Below are positions 26,551-34,804 of a DNA stretch of 64,000 nt, in pieces. Numbering within the stretch: the stretch's first letter is position 1; each line of letters starts with the position of its first letter. Both the position numbers and the translations under genes were made by a program. This DNA is from Paraburkholderia hospita (GTDB lineage Bacteria > Pseudomonadota > Gammaproteobacteria > Burkholderiales > Burkholderiaceae), in NCBI RefSeq assembly GCF_002902965.1, contig NZ_CP026108.1, forward strand, positions 1-64,000, in the 5' to 3' direction. The notes under the pieces were generated by a model. It searched no databases. It was not told the origin of the DNA and saw only the letters and a program-made list of their open reading frames with translations.

Positions 26551-27690
26551 ATGACTGTAAGAGGAAGAGAGCTGTCGCCCGAGCAGTACGCGTGGCTTCA
26601 GCAGAAGCTCGCCAGCTTCGAGCGTTCCCCGGAGCAATGGATTTCGCTCCTTGTGAGCTATGGCGTGCCTGCGGACCGTCTCACTGGCTACGCATGTGCA
26701 TGCCCTGTATGTGGCGGAGACGATCGCTTCACCTACGATAACAAGCGTGGGCGCGGAGACTGGGTTTGCCGTCAATGCAACTCCGGAAAAGCGATGGCGG
26801 GTGACGGCCTCCAGCTGATCACGCGCGTGAGCAAGATCGGACTGTACCGCGTGATGCGTCAACTGGATGGTGGCCCTGCACCGCGTGCGATCAAAGGCGC
26901 TGCGACGGCCAAGGTACCAAAGCCGAAGCGCAAGGCGGACAAGACGTTCATTGCAAACCGGCTTGACTCGATGTGGGCTTCTGCAAAACCCCTGTCGAGC
27001 GGCGACCTCGCGATGCGTTATCTGGGCGCACGTGTGCCGGGCCTCCGTTTCGTGCCGTCGCGTGCGTTGCGACTCGGCATGCTCGAGTACCGTCACGAAA
27101 AGAAGGTCATCGGCAGCTGGCCGGGCATCCTCGCCCGGTTTGAGTTGCCAGATGGCCGTCTTGGAACGCTACACCGCACGTACCTTGAGCGATCGACGCC
27201 TTTAAAGGCAACGATCATTTCTCGTGACGGCGAGGTCCTTAACCCCAAGCTGAACGACATGACGCTGAATCCGTTGCAGGGCGGCGCAGTACGTCTGATG
27301 GAGCCGGTAGACGGCGAGATCGGTGTCGCTGAAGGTCTGGAGTCGGCGTGTGGTGCGTATATGGAGTCCGGTGTTCCGATGTGGTACTGCCTCAACATCG
27401 GCCTGCTGCGCCAGTTCGTGGTCCCGGATGGCCTGGGAATCCGCGTCGTGCACATCTTCGTGGACTTTGACGACATTGACCCGAAGACCGGCAAGTCGGT
27501 AGGTGTCGCGGGCGGTCTCGAACTGGCGAAGCGGCTCAAGTCGGAAGGCTTCACCGTGTTTGTTCACCGGCCTCGCGTGCGTGGAACCGACTACGCCGAC
27601 CAGTGGTGCGCGCGTGTCGCCAACGACGTCCCGACGGTAAGCGTAGTTCGCGTCTCGCAATCTGCCGTCCCGCAACACGTCGCCGCGTAA
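26551..27690 (+). CDS. Plasmid DNA primase (zinc ribbon plus Toprim)
   Basis: 379 residues. An N-terminal primase zinc ribbon has Cys51, 54, 73 and 76 (CPVCGGDDRF and WVCRQC). A middle segment (about 150-215) resembles the DUF7146 part of P4-type primases (RLGTLHRTYL). A Toprim domain holds the catalytic Glu in EIGVAEGLESA and the acidic pair in FVDFDDID (near 312). There is no helicase domain, unlike P4 alpha. It probably primes lagging-strand synthesis of the plasmid or of the transferred strand. The stop codon lies in the loop of the hairpin that starts the next leader. Confidence 0.85.
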   Translation: MTVRGRELSPEQYAWLQQKLASFERSPEQWISLLVSYGVPADRLTGYACACPVCGGDDRFTYDNKRGRGDWVCRQCNSGKAMAGDGLQLITRVSKIGLYRVMRQLDGGPAPRAIKGAATAKVPKPKRKADKTFIANRLDSMWASAKPLSSGDLAMRYLGARVPGLRFVPSRALRLGMLEYRHEKKVIGSWPGILARFELPDGRLGTLHRTYLERSTPLKATIISRDGEVLNPKLNDMTLNPLQGGAVRLMEPVDGEIGVAEGLESACGAYMESGVPMWYCLNIGLLRQFVVPDGLGIRVVHIFVDFDDIDPKTGKSVGVAGGLELAKRLKSEGFTVFVHRPRVRGTDYADQWCARVANDVPTVSVVRVSQSAVPQHVAA

Positions 27691-27799
27691 GCGGCATCGA
27701 TTTTCTAACGCGGCAAGAGCCGCACATTTATTCAACCTGCCCGGTGGGGATATTCCCCATCGGGGATTGTCTCGTCGGGCCAATTTCTTTGGAGTGGAA
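27683..27799 (+). promoter_or_regulatory. Bistable leader of the 27800 gene
   Basis: Hairpin CCGC-GTAA-GCGG then CATCGA (27683-27700) carries the primase stop in its loop. A second hairpin is GCGGC-AAGA-GCCGC. P1: TGGGGA 27745-27750 with TCCCCA 27754-27759. P2: 27747-27752 with 27768-27773 (two G-U pairs). An outer stem GCCCG/CGGGC joins 27739 and 27776. P3 is weak (CCAA/TTGG around 27781-27792, next to GGAG). Confidence 0.55.
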
Positions 27800-28024
27800 A
27801 TGGCTTCGTTTCAGGTTCTCGTGGGTGGCTTTGCAATCGTCGCAACCAACGGCGCCGAAGGTGGCCGCCAGCGGGTAGGGAAGTCAGAGGCTGTCGCGTT
27901 CGACGTGATTGATCGGACGGCCAGTGGCAATACCGCATACGCGTGCCGCGACAAAACTTTTGTGGATGCGTGGGATTTTTGCGCGCATCGCCTTCTTGTT
28001 ACTGCGACCCCTCGGCCGCACTGA
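27800..28024 (+). CDS. Small protein of unknown function
   Basis: 74 residues from the ATG after TGGAGTGGAA. There are two short strands (FQVLVGGFAIVATNG) and a helix near VDAWDFCAHRLL. No family is recognised. It is preceded by a bistable leader and followed by a strong terminator. Confidence 0.55.
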   Translation: MASFQVLVGGFAIVATNGAEGGRQRVGKSEAVAFDVIDRTASGNTAYACRDKTFVDAWDFCAHRLLVTATPRPH

Positions 28025-28036
28025 ACCGCTAAAGCG

Positions 28037-28074
28037 AAAACGGCTCCCCAGAATTCAGGGGAGCCGTTTTTTTT
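28037..28074 (+). terminator. Intrinsic terminator
   Basis: Stem AACGGCTCCCC/GGGGAGCCGTT (28039-28049 with 28058-28068) and a run of T. It also has A's upstream, so it can serve the minus-strand genes ending at 28091. Confidence 0.9.
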
Positions 28075-28090
28075 CGTCCGTTCGTTCCGT

Positions 28091-28351
28091 TCATCGCATG
28101 ATCGCGACGCAAACAGCAGCGATGACTGCGAAGACCTTCCACATGCGCCACAACCCGCTAGACCAAATGGCGCCGGCGGCACCCGTGAGAAGCAGCACGA
28201 CGCATACATTGTTATTGACATGCATGCTCGCGAGCAGCGCACCGAACCACCAGAGCGCGAGCGACGCGCCGAAGATGATCGCCCGGCGTGTGAAGAGCGG
28301 CAGCGACATGAATTTCGTGTAGTACCTGGTGAGTCGATCGTCGGTGTCCAA
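28091..28351 (-). CDS. Small integral membrane protein
   Basis: 86 residues with three predicted membrane helices (about 22-40, 46-62 and 66-84). It starts at TTG, directly next to the stop of the upstream gene (TAATTG), with AAGGAGGA as ribosome-binding site, so translation is coupled. No family is recognised. Confidence 0.6.
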   Translation of the reverse strand: MDTDDRLTRYYTKFMSLPLFTRRAIIFGASLALWWFGALLASMHVNNNVCVVLLLTGAAGAIWSSGLWRMWKVFAVIAAVCVAIMR

Positions 28352-28501
28352 TTACTCCTCCTTGTTCTTCGCGAAGTGCTCGACGACATTCAGGCTCTTC
28401 CAGCCCGCGATGCCCGCAGCAATGACGGTCGCGATAAAGAGCCACGAGCGCGGCTCAGTCAGTGGCAAACCGTGGCGCACGATCTCGATAAACTCCAGCA
28501 T
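28352..28501 (-). CDS. Short single-helix membrane protein
   Basis: 49 residues. ATG at 28501 follows GAGGGGAAGA. A polar start is followed by a helix at about 17-33 (SWLFIATVIAAGIAGW) and a charged end (HFAKNKEE). It is the first gene of a two-gene unit with the three-helix protein. The pair could be a small envelope module. It is easily missed because it is short. Confidence 0.6.
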   Translation of the reverse strand: MLEFIEIVRHGLPLTEPRSWLFIATVIAAGIAGWKSLNVVEHFAKNKEE

Positions 28502-28571
28502 ATTCTTCCCCTCGGTGGTGATTGCCGCTTCGATGCACCGCGCCGCGCGCCGTGAACATCGAAGCCATGAC

Positions 28572-28600
28572 CCATCATCGCATCATTGCGCCAAAGTCAA
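28572..28600 (-). promoter_or_regulatory. Promoter for the 28501 unit
   Basis: TTGACT (28600-28595), 17-bp spacer, TGATGG (28577-28572). Same TTGACTT type as the others. Confidence 0.45.
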
Positions 28601-28607
28601 GTCTTGG

Positions 28608-28979
28608 TCAGAAGAACGCGTCAAATGCGTCAGCGATTTGTTTCGAGTCGTGAGATTCGGGACCATTTTGCTCGTTGACTGAGAGAATCCGAACCCCTTC
28701 GACACTCGATTCAGTCGCAACTCGAGTGAGCGGCGAAGGTTGACCGGAAACCGGCGACTGGATGAAATTGCGCTCCGGCGCAGCGATGCCATCGACATGA
28801 TGCACCGCGACTTGCCGCTCAGTTTCGGACGTGACGGTAATCCCCCGCAGTGCTGCTTCGGCGAGTGATCGAAGCAGCGCCGCGCGGACCCTGGCCGAGC
28901 CAGCCTGACTGAGCTTCTCGTAAAGGAGGGGCGTGGTCACCGCGTCGATGACCAGCTTCATGTCGAACTTGTGGTTCAT
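28608..28979 (-). CDS. Probable StbB/ParR-type adaptor of the ParM operon
   Basis: 123 residues, starting over the stop of the ParM-like gene (4-bp overlap). An N-terminal helical part (VRAALLRSLAEAAL) is followed by a disordered acidic half. No family is recognised from sequence. In type II segregation operons the gene after the actin-like ATPase normally encodes the centromere-binding adaptor, and these are short and poorly conserved. The assignment rests on context. Confidence 0.5.
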   Translation of the reverse strand: MNHKFDMKLVIDAVTTPLLYEKLSQAGSARVRAALLRSLAEAALRGITVTSETERQVAVHHVDGIAAPERNFIQSPVSGQPSPLTRVATESSVEGVRILSVNEQNGPESHDSKQIADAFDAFF

Positions 28980-29992
28980 GCTTTCGCGGCCGCGCGCTCG
29001 CGGGTCAGGCCCGCCTCGCCGACGATCAGGAAGCCCTTTGCATTGGCTGTGCAGGGCGAGTCGATGACTTCGAGCGTCACACGCGGGAACGCCTTGCGGA
29101 TGGCGGCCGCATACAGAGCGCCACCGCCGCCCGACAGGATGATCGAGCGCACGTTCGTGAGCAGGCCGACGCTGTTTTGCATTTCCTTCACCACACCGGC
29201 GATAACAGGCTGCGAGCGTTCGAGGTAGGGATCGAGGTCGATATCGTTGCCGTAGAAAAAGAATGGCTTTCGCTCACGAAGCGCCTTGTCGATCAGTTCG
29301 ATATCTTCGACCTGCTCGTCCTGGTCTTTTTTGATAAGTCCGGCGATGTGTTGATAGATCTGTGAAGCGCCACCAGGAAGGCCGTGACTACGCTTGTCGT
29401 CCATCGTGAACCCGTTGGCATAAACCCAGTCGGTCGTGAAATAGCCCACGTCGATCACCAGATGAGCGCTATCGCGACCGAACTCGCTCTGCCGGTTTGC
29501 GGACGCGGCGACGAGGGAGCCAAGCGGCTGCGGAATCACCACAACCTTGTCGATCGAGATGCGACCCGGGCCATAGTCGAACGTGCCAGTAAAGCGGTCG
29601 CGCAACGCACCGGAGTACTTTTTCATGTTGTGGACGGGCAGGCCCAGCACCAGTCGCTCAATCTGGGTGACGCCAGCGAAGTGGATTGCGCCGAAGAGCA
29701 GGGCGGCGTAGTTATCGGACAACACAAAATCATTGGACAGCGCGCGTCCTGTTTTGCCATACGCGGCCGTGAGCGAGACGTCGGGGCCCACCTCGTATTC
29801 GATCTGCTCGATGACGATCGTTGCGACCTTGCGTGCGGCGAGCACGCTATCACCATAGCCGGAAAGAGCGTGACTGGCAGCGAGCGGCGCAAGCGAAGGA
29901 AACATGCCGGTGGCGATGGTGCCGCTTGCCGCACGGTGCGCATATTTGGTGTTGCCGTAACCGACGTCGATTGCGAAGACCGAAGTTTTCAA
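28976..29992 (-). CDS. parM: Actin-like segregation ATPase, ParM/StbA family
   Basis: 338 residues. Actin-fold phosphate loops are visible: AIDVGYGNTK at about 7-16, VIDVGYFTTDW at about 185-195, and an adenosine motif ILSGGGGALY near 290. It polymerises to push plasmid copies apart. In PRTRC-bearing plasmids a ParM-like protein is sometimes called PRTRC protein D, and this may be that member although it lies 17 kb from the cassette. A promoter and an array of short repeats lie just upstream, as in the R1 par operon. Confidence 0.85.
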   Translation of the reverse strand: MKTSVFAIDVGYGNTKYAHRAASGTIATGMFPSLAPLAASHALSGYGDSVLAARKVATIVIEQIEYEVGPDVSLTAAYGKTGRALSNDFVLSDNYAALLFGAIHFAGVTQIERLVLGLPVHNMKKYSGALRDRFTGTFDYGPGRISIDKVVVIPQPLGSLVAASANRQSEFGRDSAHLVIDVGYFTTDWVYANGFTMDDKRSHGLPGGASQIYQHIAGLIKKDQDEQVEDIELIDKALRERKPFFFYGNDIDLDPYLERSQPVIAGVVKEMQNSVGLLTNVRSIILSGGGGALYAAAIRKAFPRVTLEVIDSPCTANAKGFLIVGEAGLTRERAAAKA

Positions 29993-30027
29993 GATGACTC
30001 CATGCGTTAGGTGAGCCGCGCACCGAA

Positions 30028-30170
30028 GTGTCAGAAAACTGATAGAAAACTATCAGTTAGAGTCGCCTCGGCCACGCGGGGCCGACGAACTATCAGATAT
30101 CTGACAGATAAGTGTCAGTTCGAACGTTGCGTCGGATCTGTCGGAGCAAACTGACACTTTTCTGTCAGTT
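30028..30170. repeat. CTGAYAG repeat array, probable par centromere/operator
   Basis: Eight copies of a 7-mer CTGAYAG/CTRTCAG (30028, 30039, 30050, 30090, 30101, 30112, 30151, 30162, with one-base variants) are arranged as inverted pairs, e.g. AACTGATAG-AAAA-CTATCAGTT and AACTGACA-N6-TGTCAGTT. The array lies between the minus-strand promoter at 30183 and the ParM start at 29992. A ParR/StbB-type adaptor would bind here for segregation and autoregulation. Confidence 0.7.
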
Positions 30171-30182
30171 CTACCTGGTTTC

Positions 30183-30209
30183 AGTCTAGCGAGCGCGTAG
30201 CGAAGTCAA
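30183..30209 (-). promoter_or_regulatory. Promoter of the parM operon
   Basis: TTGACT (30209-30204) and TAGACT (30188-30183) with a 15-bp spacer. A second overlapping TTGACT lies at 30214-30209. Confidence 0.5.
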
Positions 30210-30215
30210 GTCAAC

Positions 30216-30276
30216 GAAAGCCGACCGGTTCTGCCCATCTTTCGGCGTGCGACGCTTGTGCGAGTAGCCTTATCCT
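30216..30276 (+). promoter_or_regulatory. Dyad-type promoter, copy 2
   Basis: AAAGC at 30217, TTTCGG at 30240 (an inverted pair CGAAAG/CTTTCG), and -10 TATCCT at 30271-30276, 19 bp before the hairpin at 30290. No -35 box. Confidence 0.55.
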
Positions 30277-30289
30277 TGGCTTACCTACC

Positions 30290-30401
30290 GCGTCTCTGAC
30301 GCATCGAATGCGAGTGCAAGGCACCTGCACGTCTATACCCTATGCCCGCAACGGGCCAGAAGTACCCCACTGACCGGGCCGCACAGTGATGCGGCCTTTT
30401 T
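30290..30401 (+). ncRNA. Stand-alone leader-like RNA ending in a terminator
   Basis: It has the same start as the mRNA leaders: GCGTC-TCT-GACGC then ATCGA (30290-30307), a second hairpin (GTGCA/TGCAC, 30314-30330) and GCCCG-CAA-CGGGC (30344-30356). The expected gene is missing: an intrinsic terminator (GGCCGCA/TGCGGCC plus five T, 30377-30401) follows. A transcript of about 110-120 nt is predicted. It could be a small RNA that shares sequence with the leaders, or a leader that lost its gene. Confidence 0.5.
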
Positions 30402-31153
30402 CTGAAGTAAATCAAGTCCGAGTTGCTCCACGTTGAGGACCACTGGACAGTGCGATATCCATACGATTGGCGGCGGTTTGCCGCGTTGTGGCGCGTTGAG
30501 GACATGTGGATAGCCCGGACACCGGGCACTTTCCGCAACTCAGCAGCGTCTGTACACGCCCTTACAGCTACGGCTGGGTGCGTTCGACTTGCCCGACACA
30601 CAGCGGCAAGGATGAACGTGCTTGGGGGCGGGGGAAGCCTTGCGGGATCGGCAAAGGCCGGATCATCGCGATTCCCTGACGGAAGAGGACACGGCGCGCG
30701 CGGCCGTACACAAAACGCGTACAGGCATTACCCGGCATTTAGCACCGGTCCGGAGATCCGCGAAGCGGAGCACGGCTCGGAGACGCGAAAGCGTCGTGCT
30801 GGCAGGGTAGCCACGAAGCTGCATCGCGCGGGTAGTGCACCGCGCAGCGCGACGGCAGAGATGCCACGCGCGGAATACGTCAGCGGTGTATTGCGCGAAG
30901 CGCGATTCAGGCTGGCAGGCAGCAGGTTGGACGGTCGGACGCATGCTCTTCCCATGTGTCTGGTCGATCGGATGGAATCGCTAAAGGCCCGGAAGGCAGG
31001 ACCCATGCGACGGGGATACGACGCAGCCGCACAGCAGCGGCGAACAGGCACGCTCAGGAGATCGGGTAACGGCATCAGGTAGGGATGCTGCGATCGACGG
31101 GCGAATTCGGAACAACGAGGGATCGCGGCGCAGCGCCGCGGCGGAGGTATCGG
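30402..31153. other. Hairpin-rich stretch without a convincing gene
   Basis: About 750 bp before the integrase with at least seven small perfect hairpins, several closed by GNRA or three-base loops: CCCGG-ACA-CCGGG (30514), TCCGC-GAA-GCGGA (30755-30775 area), GACGC-GAAA-GCGTC (30780-30797 area), GCGC-GAA-GCGC (near 30895) and GCGGCG-CAG-CGCCGC (near 31128). A plus-strand frame of 219 codons covers it but is Arg-rich and repetitive with no domain. It may be a structured RNA or an integration-site region. Confidence 0.4.
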
Positions 31154-32296
31154 ATGCCCGCAATCTTGAACGTGCGCGCAATCGTCAACGGATACGGGTT
31201 TGGACCTGAATTCCGGGATGCGCTGCTCAAACTTTTCGATGAGAACGTCTCACGCGTACACAGCACCACACGGATCAGCAACAGGCCGTTGTCGATCAAG
31301 ACCCAGGAGTACCGCGCGGCCAAGCTTTGCAAGGCGTTCAAGGAGTTGCGAGAAGGCGGCTTCGCGCTCCAGACGCCTTGGTCACTGAAAGAGAAGCATG
31401 TGAAGTTTTTGGTCGGCGCATGGATCAAGGCTGGGCAGAGCGGCGGCACGATCGAGAACAAGCTGACGTACCTTCGCGCGCTTGCGCAATGGATGGGCAA
31501 GACAAAGCTGGTCGGCTCCCTTGACGACTACGCGGACCGGGAAGCGCTCGGCCTGAAGCGGAGTTACGTGGCAACGGAAGATAAATCATGGGCGGCGCAC
31601 GGTGTCGACGCGGTGGCGAAGATCGAGGAGATCGCGCAAACGTGTCCGTATACGGCTGTGCAACTGAAGTTGCAGGCGGCGTTTGGCTTACGCATCGAAG
31701 AGAGTTTCATGCTTCGACCTGCGGAGGCTGCGCGTAACCCGGGAATGCTCGCAGTGACGCGTGGCACGAAGGGCGGCAGGCCGCGTGAGGTTCCCATCGA
31801 GACGAAGATTGGAATACTGGAAGAAGCGGCGAGACTCACTAACGGATTGACTGGATCGACGGTCCCGGCAGATCGGACGTTAAGCCAGTGGCGTGACTGG
31901 TACTACTACGTGCTTGAGAAGCACGGCGTCACGAAAAGAGGCATGGGCATCACGAGTCACGGTCTTCGGCACGAGTATCTGCAGACGCTCTATAAAGAGA
32001 CGACTGGCATGGAGGCTCCGATCAAGCGCGCTGGCGAACGCCCTGACCCGCAACTTCATGAAGAGGCAATGCGCCGCGTGGTCGAAGCCGCCGGTCACTC
32101 GCGTCTGACCAAGTCGGGCGCCTACCTGTCGACTTTCGCGATGCAGGACCGGATGCAGCGGAAGCTGCCAACGGTAGACGAAGCGCGAAGCGCGCTGGGC
32201 GCGGCGGCTGGCAACAAGAGTCACGCCGCAAAGGCGCTGGGTATCTCACGGCAGGCGCTTTACCGGATTCTTGGAGCGATTGAAAACCACGGCTAG
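31154..32296 (+). CDS. Tyrosine recombinase with C-terminal Fis-type HTH
   Basis: 380 residues from the ATG 7 bases after GGAGG. The catalytic set is complete: Arg180 (FGLRIEES), His269 and Arg272 (HGLRH), His315 (AGHSR) and Tyr324 (GAYLS). Residues about 345-372 form a Fis/NtrC-type helix-turn-helix (NKSHAAKALGISRQALYRIL), which is not part of the usual integrase fold. The family is that of plasmid and ICE integrases with unknown targets. It could resolve plasmid multimers or integrate a mobile segment. No flanking att repeats were found by eye. Confidence 0.85.
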   Translation: MPAILNVRAIVNGYGFGPEFRDALLKLFDENVSRVHSTTRISNRPLSIKTQEYRAAKLCKAFKELREGGFALQTPWSLKEKHVKFLVGAWIKAGQSGGTIENKLTYLRALAQWMGKTKLVGSLDDYADREALGLKRSYVATEDKSWAAHGVDAVAKIEEIAQTCPYTAVQLKLQAAFGLRIEESFMLRPAEAARNPGMLAVTRGTKGGRPREVPIETKIGILEEAARLTNGLTGSTVPADRTLSQWRDWYYYVLEKHGVTKRGMGITSHGLRHEYLQTLYKETTGMEAPIKRAGERPDPQLHEEAMRRVVEAAGHSRLTKSGAYLSTFAMQDRMQRKLPTVDEARSALGAAAGNKSHAAKALGISRQALYRILGAIENHG

Positions 32297-32746
32297 AATC
32301 CGGTTTCGCGGAAATGGACCGCAATATTGTGTGTCATACGGCCCACCGAGAGAGCTGGCGTTGCCGCACAATGAATCGTCTCTCAGGTTCTGACATCGGC
32401 ACTCGGAATGTGTCAGGACTTTTTTGTAGCCGGCTCTTTGCAGCCGGCTTTTTTTTCGGTCGGCCGGGAATGGCTCGGTTCGACCCTGAAGAGACACTCG
32501 ACCTTCTCGTCAACAGACGTTCGCGAGCCTCCTCGCCTAGTCTACCCAGCCTGGGGTAAGGTGTTTTCAGCGGCTGGCACCTCGCGTTCTTCCTAGGCTG
32601 GCAAGACGCCGAACGATGCAGTAGCGCTGGTCGAGAGATTATATTTCTGGCTTCGCGTGCACGGCTGTCGCTCCTATCATTGAGCGTCGAACCGACGACA
32701 TCACGCCGGTTCCCACATCTGTAGTTATGCGGAATGGGCGTAAATA
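32297..32746. other. Intergenic region after the integrase
   Basis: A terminator (32428-32456) is the only clear element. The later part is more AT-rich, leading into the gene at 32747. Confidence 0.5.
32428..32456 (+). terminator. Intrinsic terminator of the integrase
   Basis: AGCCGGCT-N6-AGCCGGCT (32428-32449) followed by eight T. Confidence 0.85.
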
Positions 32747-33490
32747 TTGAGCGAATACCGCTTATCGCAATTACAAGCCATCAGTTTGGATAGGTTCTCA
32801 CTGTTGATCGATTCGATAGTCTCTTGGCGGTCGGAGAGATTGCAACCTTCACCCATGGAGATGGACATGGCCGCGTCAATCGATGGAACTCTGTTTAAGG
32901 AAATTATGGCCGAGATGCGTGAACACACGCACAAGCGCCTGACCAATCTCCCCGCCGCCGGTGAAAGCGAGGAGGAGAATCATCTTGGGGACTACGTTCC
33001 GTCGCAACGGCTTCATGAGGGCTACTCGCGTCTCCGGTCCGTGCCGTTGACGGTTTCGAATGACGACCAGCTCGACGACGCGATACAGCAAATCAAGGCA
33101 ACAGGGAATTCTGGGGCACGCACAGCCGCAAATAACAGCCAGTCTGGCATCACAAACGCTCTTAACACATATAGAGGCGATCGGGATGATGACGAGTTCA
33201 GGAGCAAGATGGAGTCGATTAGCAATCGTGCCCAAGATGATTTTCGAAAGGCGATCGACGCCACTTACGACAAGGCGCAGCAGGTCGCACAGAGCTTAAG
33301 CCCAAGCCAGCAGAATGCCGTTATTTCGCTATTGGTGAATTTGGAATCAGCTTTACAAGCGATCTGGAACAACATTTTTAGTTTAATCAAGGATGCAGTC
33401 CGGGACATAGGCAAATATATCCAGGGCGCGCCGAGCAACATTGACGACCTTTTTGCAAAAATTGCCGCTTACATTAAGAGCGTTTTCTAG
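32747..33490 (+). CDS. Helical protein of unknown function, atypical composition
   Basis: Up to 247 residues from a TTG; three in-frame ATGs at 32855, 32861 and 32867 are alternative starts, the last with GGAG 6 bases ahead. The middle is Asp/Asn-rich. The C-terminal 90 residues are amphipathic helices (QNAVISLLVNLESALQAIW). Base content is lower in GC than its neighbours, indicating recent acquisition. No family is recognised. The nearby minus-strand gene at 34088 resembles an immunity protein, so a toxin or effector is conceivable but unproven. Confidence 0.5.
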   Translation: MSEYRLSQLQAISLDRFSLLIDSIVSWRSERLQPSPMEMDMAASIDGTLFKEIMAEMREHTHKRLTNLPAAGESEEENHLGDYVPSQRLHEGYSRLRSVPLTVSNDDQLDDAIQQIKATGNSGARTAANNSQSGITNALNTYRGDRDDDEFRSKMESISNRAQDDFRKAIDATYDKAQQVAQSLSPSQQNAVISLLVNLESALQAIWNNIFSLIKDAVRDIGKYIQGAPSNIDDLFAKIAAYIKSVF

Positions 33491-34087
33491 ACTTCGCCTA
33501 TGCCGCCCCCAAGTGGCGATCTGCGGCACCCCATTTAATTTCGGAGCCGGAATCAGTGCGATTGATTCGCAAGACTGGCCAAAACAGACACTGGAGAGCG
33601 CAGGGACCCTCGCTGACTGGCTTCCGTCTGTCACCGCTGCTTATCAGTGGACAGAGGCGATAGGTTCCCAGGAATTCACGGTGGTCGCTTTATCGGTTGA
33701 CCGTTGATTCACCCGCGATACTAACGAGTGCATCGTCTTCGATCGCTAACGATCTGGGCGGGTGAATTGAACGGCTCAAATTGGCCGATCCCGGCGGTTC
33801 GAAGCTCACCGATGACCGAGCGGCGCGGAGCCGCTCCCCAACTTCTGCAGCCGACCCGAAGCGGTCAGTGGAATTTGCTCGCAGCGGTCATTCGGCCATA
33901 GGATTTTGGCGTTGGAAACATTTCTAGCCTTTCTCACCCGTGCACCGTATCCGGCACTTGTTTACTCACGCGTAGCGACGGACTCAGACGCTACGGCGCA
34001 GACCAAGAGGCGCACTCGAGGTTCTGCATCTCGCGGGATCGTTGAATCGGATCGGCCATCTCCCGCCCGACGGTTTGCGAAGTTGAA
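33491..34087. other. Long intergenic stretch
   Basis: No convincing gene. A plus-strand frame (33441-33707, 88 codons) overlaps the end of the previous gene and has no family. Remnants of lost sequence are likely. Confidence 0.4.
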
Positions 34088-34543
34088 TTAACTCGGATCG
34101 TTTTCAGGCAACCAACCCTCCTCGATCCGCTTTATCAGCATCGTGTCATTCCAGGAGCCTCGAATGGGGAGCTTTCGCTGCTCATCGGTAATCGAACCGA
34201 CGCGCCATTCCTTCTCACCATCCCACAACCACCAGTCGACCACTTTCCCGACGGCAGGATCGACAACGCCAGCCCGGAACACCGGGACGTCCTTCGAATG
34301 ATCCGGAATGGCATACCTGCCGATCTTGCGAACAATGCCACGAGAGAGCGCGGCTCCAGCAGGGAAAAAGATCCAGAAATTCGTTTCTATCGCTACTAGC
34401 GATTCAAAATCCGTAGGTGCGTCCGCGAACACGCCCGGCAACACCCGGATCAGCGAGCCCATCAGAACGCTTTTCTTCACATACTGGAAGTATGCGTCGC
34501 CGCCGGACGTCCGGATTGCAAAGACGTCTCCTGAACGAATCAC
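34088..34543 (-). CDS. Imm26-like protein
   Basis: 151 residues. The layout resembles the Imm26 immunity family: an N-terminal GDVFAIRTSGGDAYFQYV strand pair, a central IFFPAGAALSRGIVRKIG segment and a C-terminal WWLWDGEKEWRVG. Such proteins neutralise polymorphic toxins and also occur as orphans. No toxin with a recognisable secretion tag is adjacent. Confidence in the family is moderate. Confidence 0.5.
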   Translation of the reverse strand: MIRSGDVFAIRTSGGDAYFQYVKKSVLMGSLIRVLPGVFADAPTDFESLVAIETNFWIFFPAGAALSRGIVRKIGRYAIPDHSKDVPVFRAGVVDPAVGKVVDWWLWDGEKEWRVGSITDEQRKLPIRGSWNDTMLIKRIEEGWLPENDPS

Positions 34544-34559
34544 GTTGCTCTCCCCGTAT

Positions 34560-34754
34560 AACTATTGGACGAGGCATTGTCGACGATCTACGCGCAGGTG
34601 TCGACCGACCTCTTCTGGCCGACTGCCGCCCGGCGCGGTCGGCCTGACCCAACCCCGAAGCGGCCGGCTGACCCGTGCCGCGATCGAACATCATCTGAAT
34701 TGCCGCGCGCAACTGACGCCGTGTCGCCTCGAGTTTCGATAGGCGAATAGTCAT
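34560..34754 (-). pseudogene. Fragment of a small helical gene
   Basis: The frame begins MTIRLSKLEATRRQLRAAI, typical of short proteins annotated widely in proteobacteria, then departs into a repetitive Arg/Ser sequence after about 25 residues. Read as a broken remnant. Confidence 0.35.
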
Positions 34755-34804
34755 CTCCCCCCAACTGAGGTTCATAAGGGTCGTGGGAACAGGGAAAGAC
34801 GGCG

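Noticed and set aside
30423..31082. 219-codon plus-strand frame before the integrase
   Set aside because: Arg- and Gly-rich with repeated short hairpin DNA, no domain and no convincing ribosome-binding site; better read as structured non-coding DNA.
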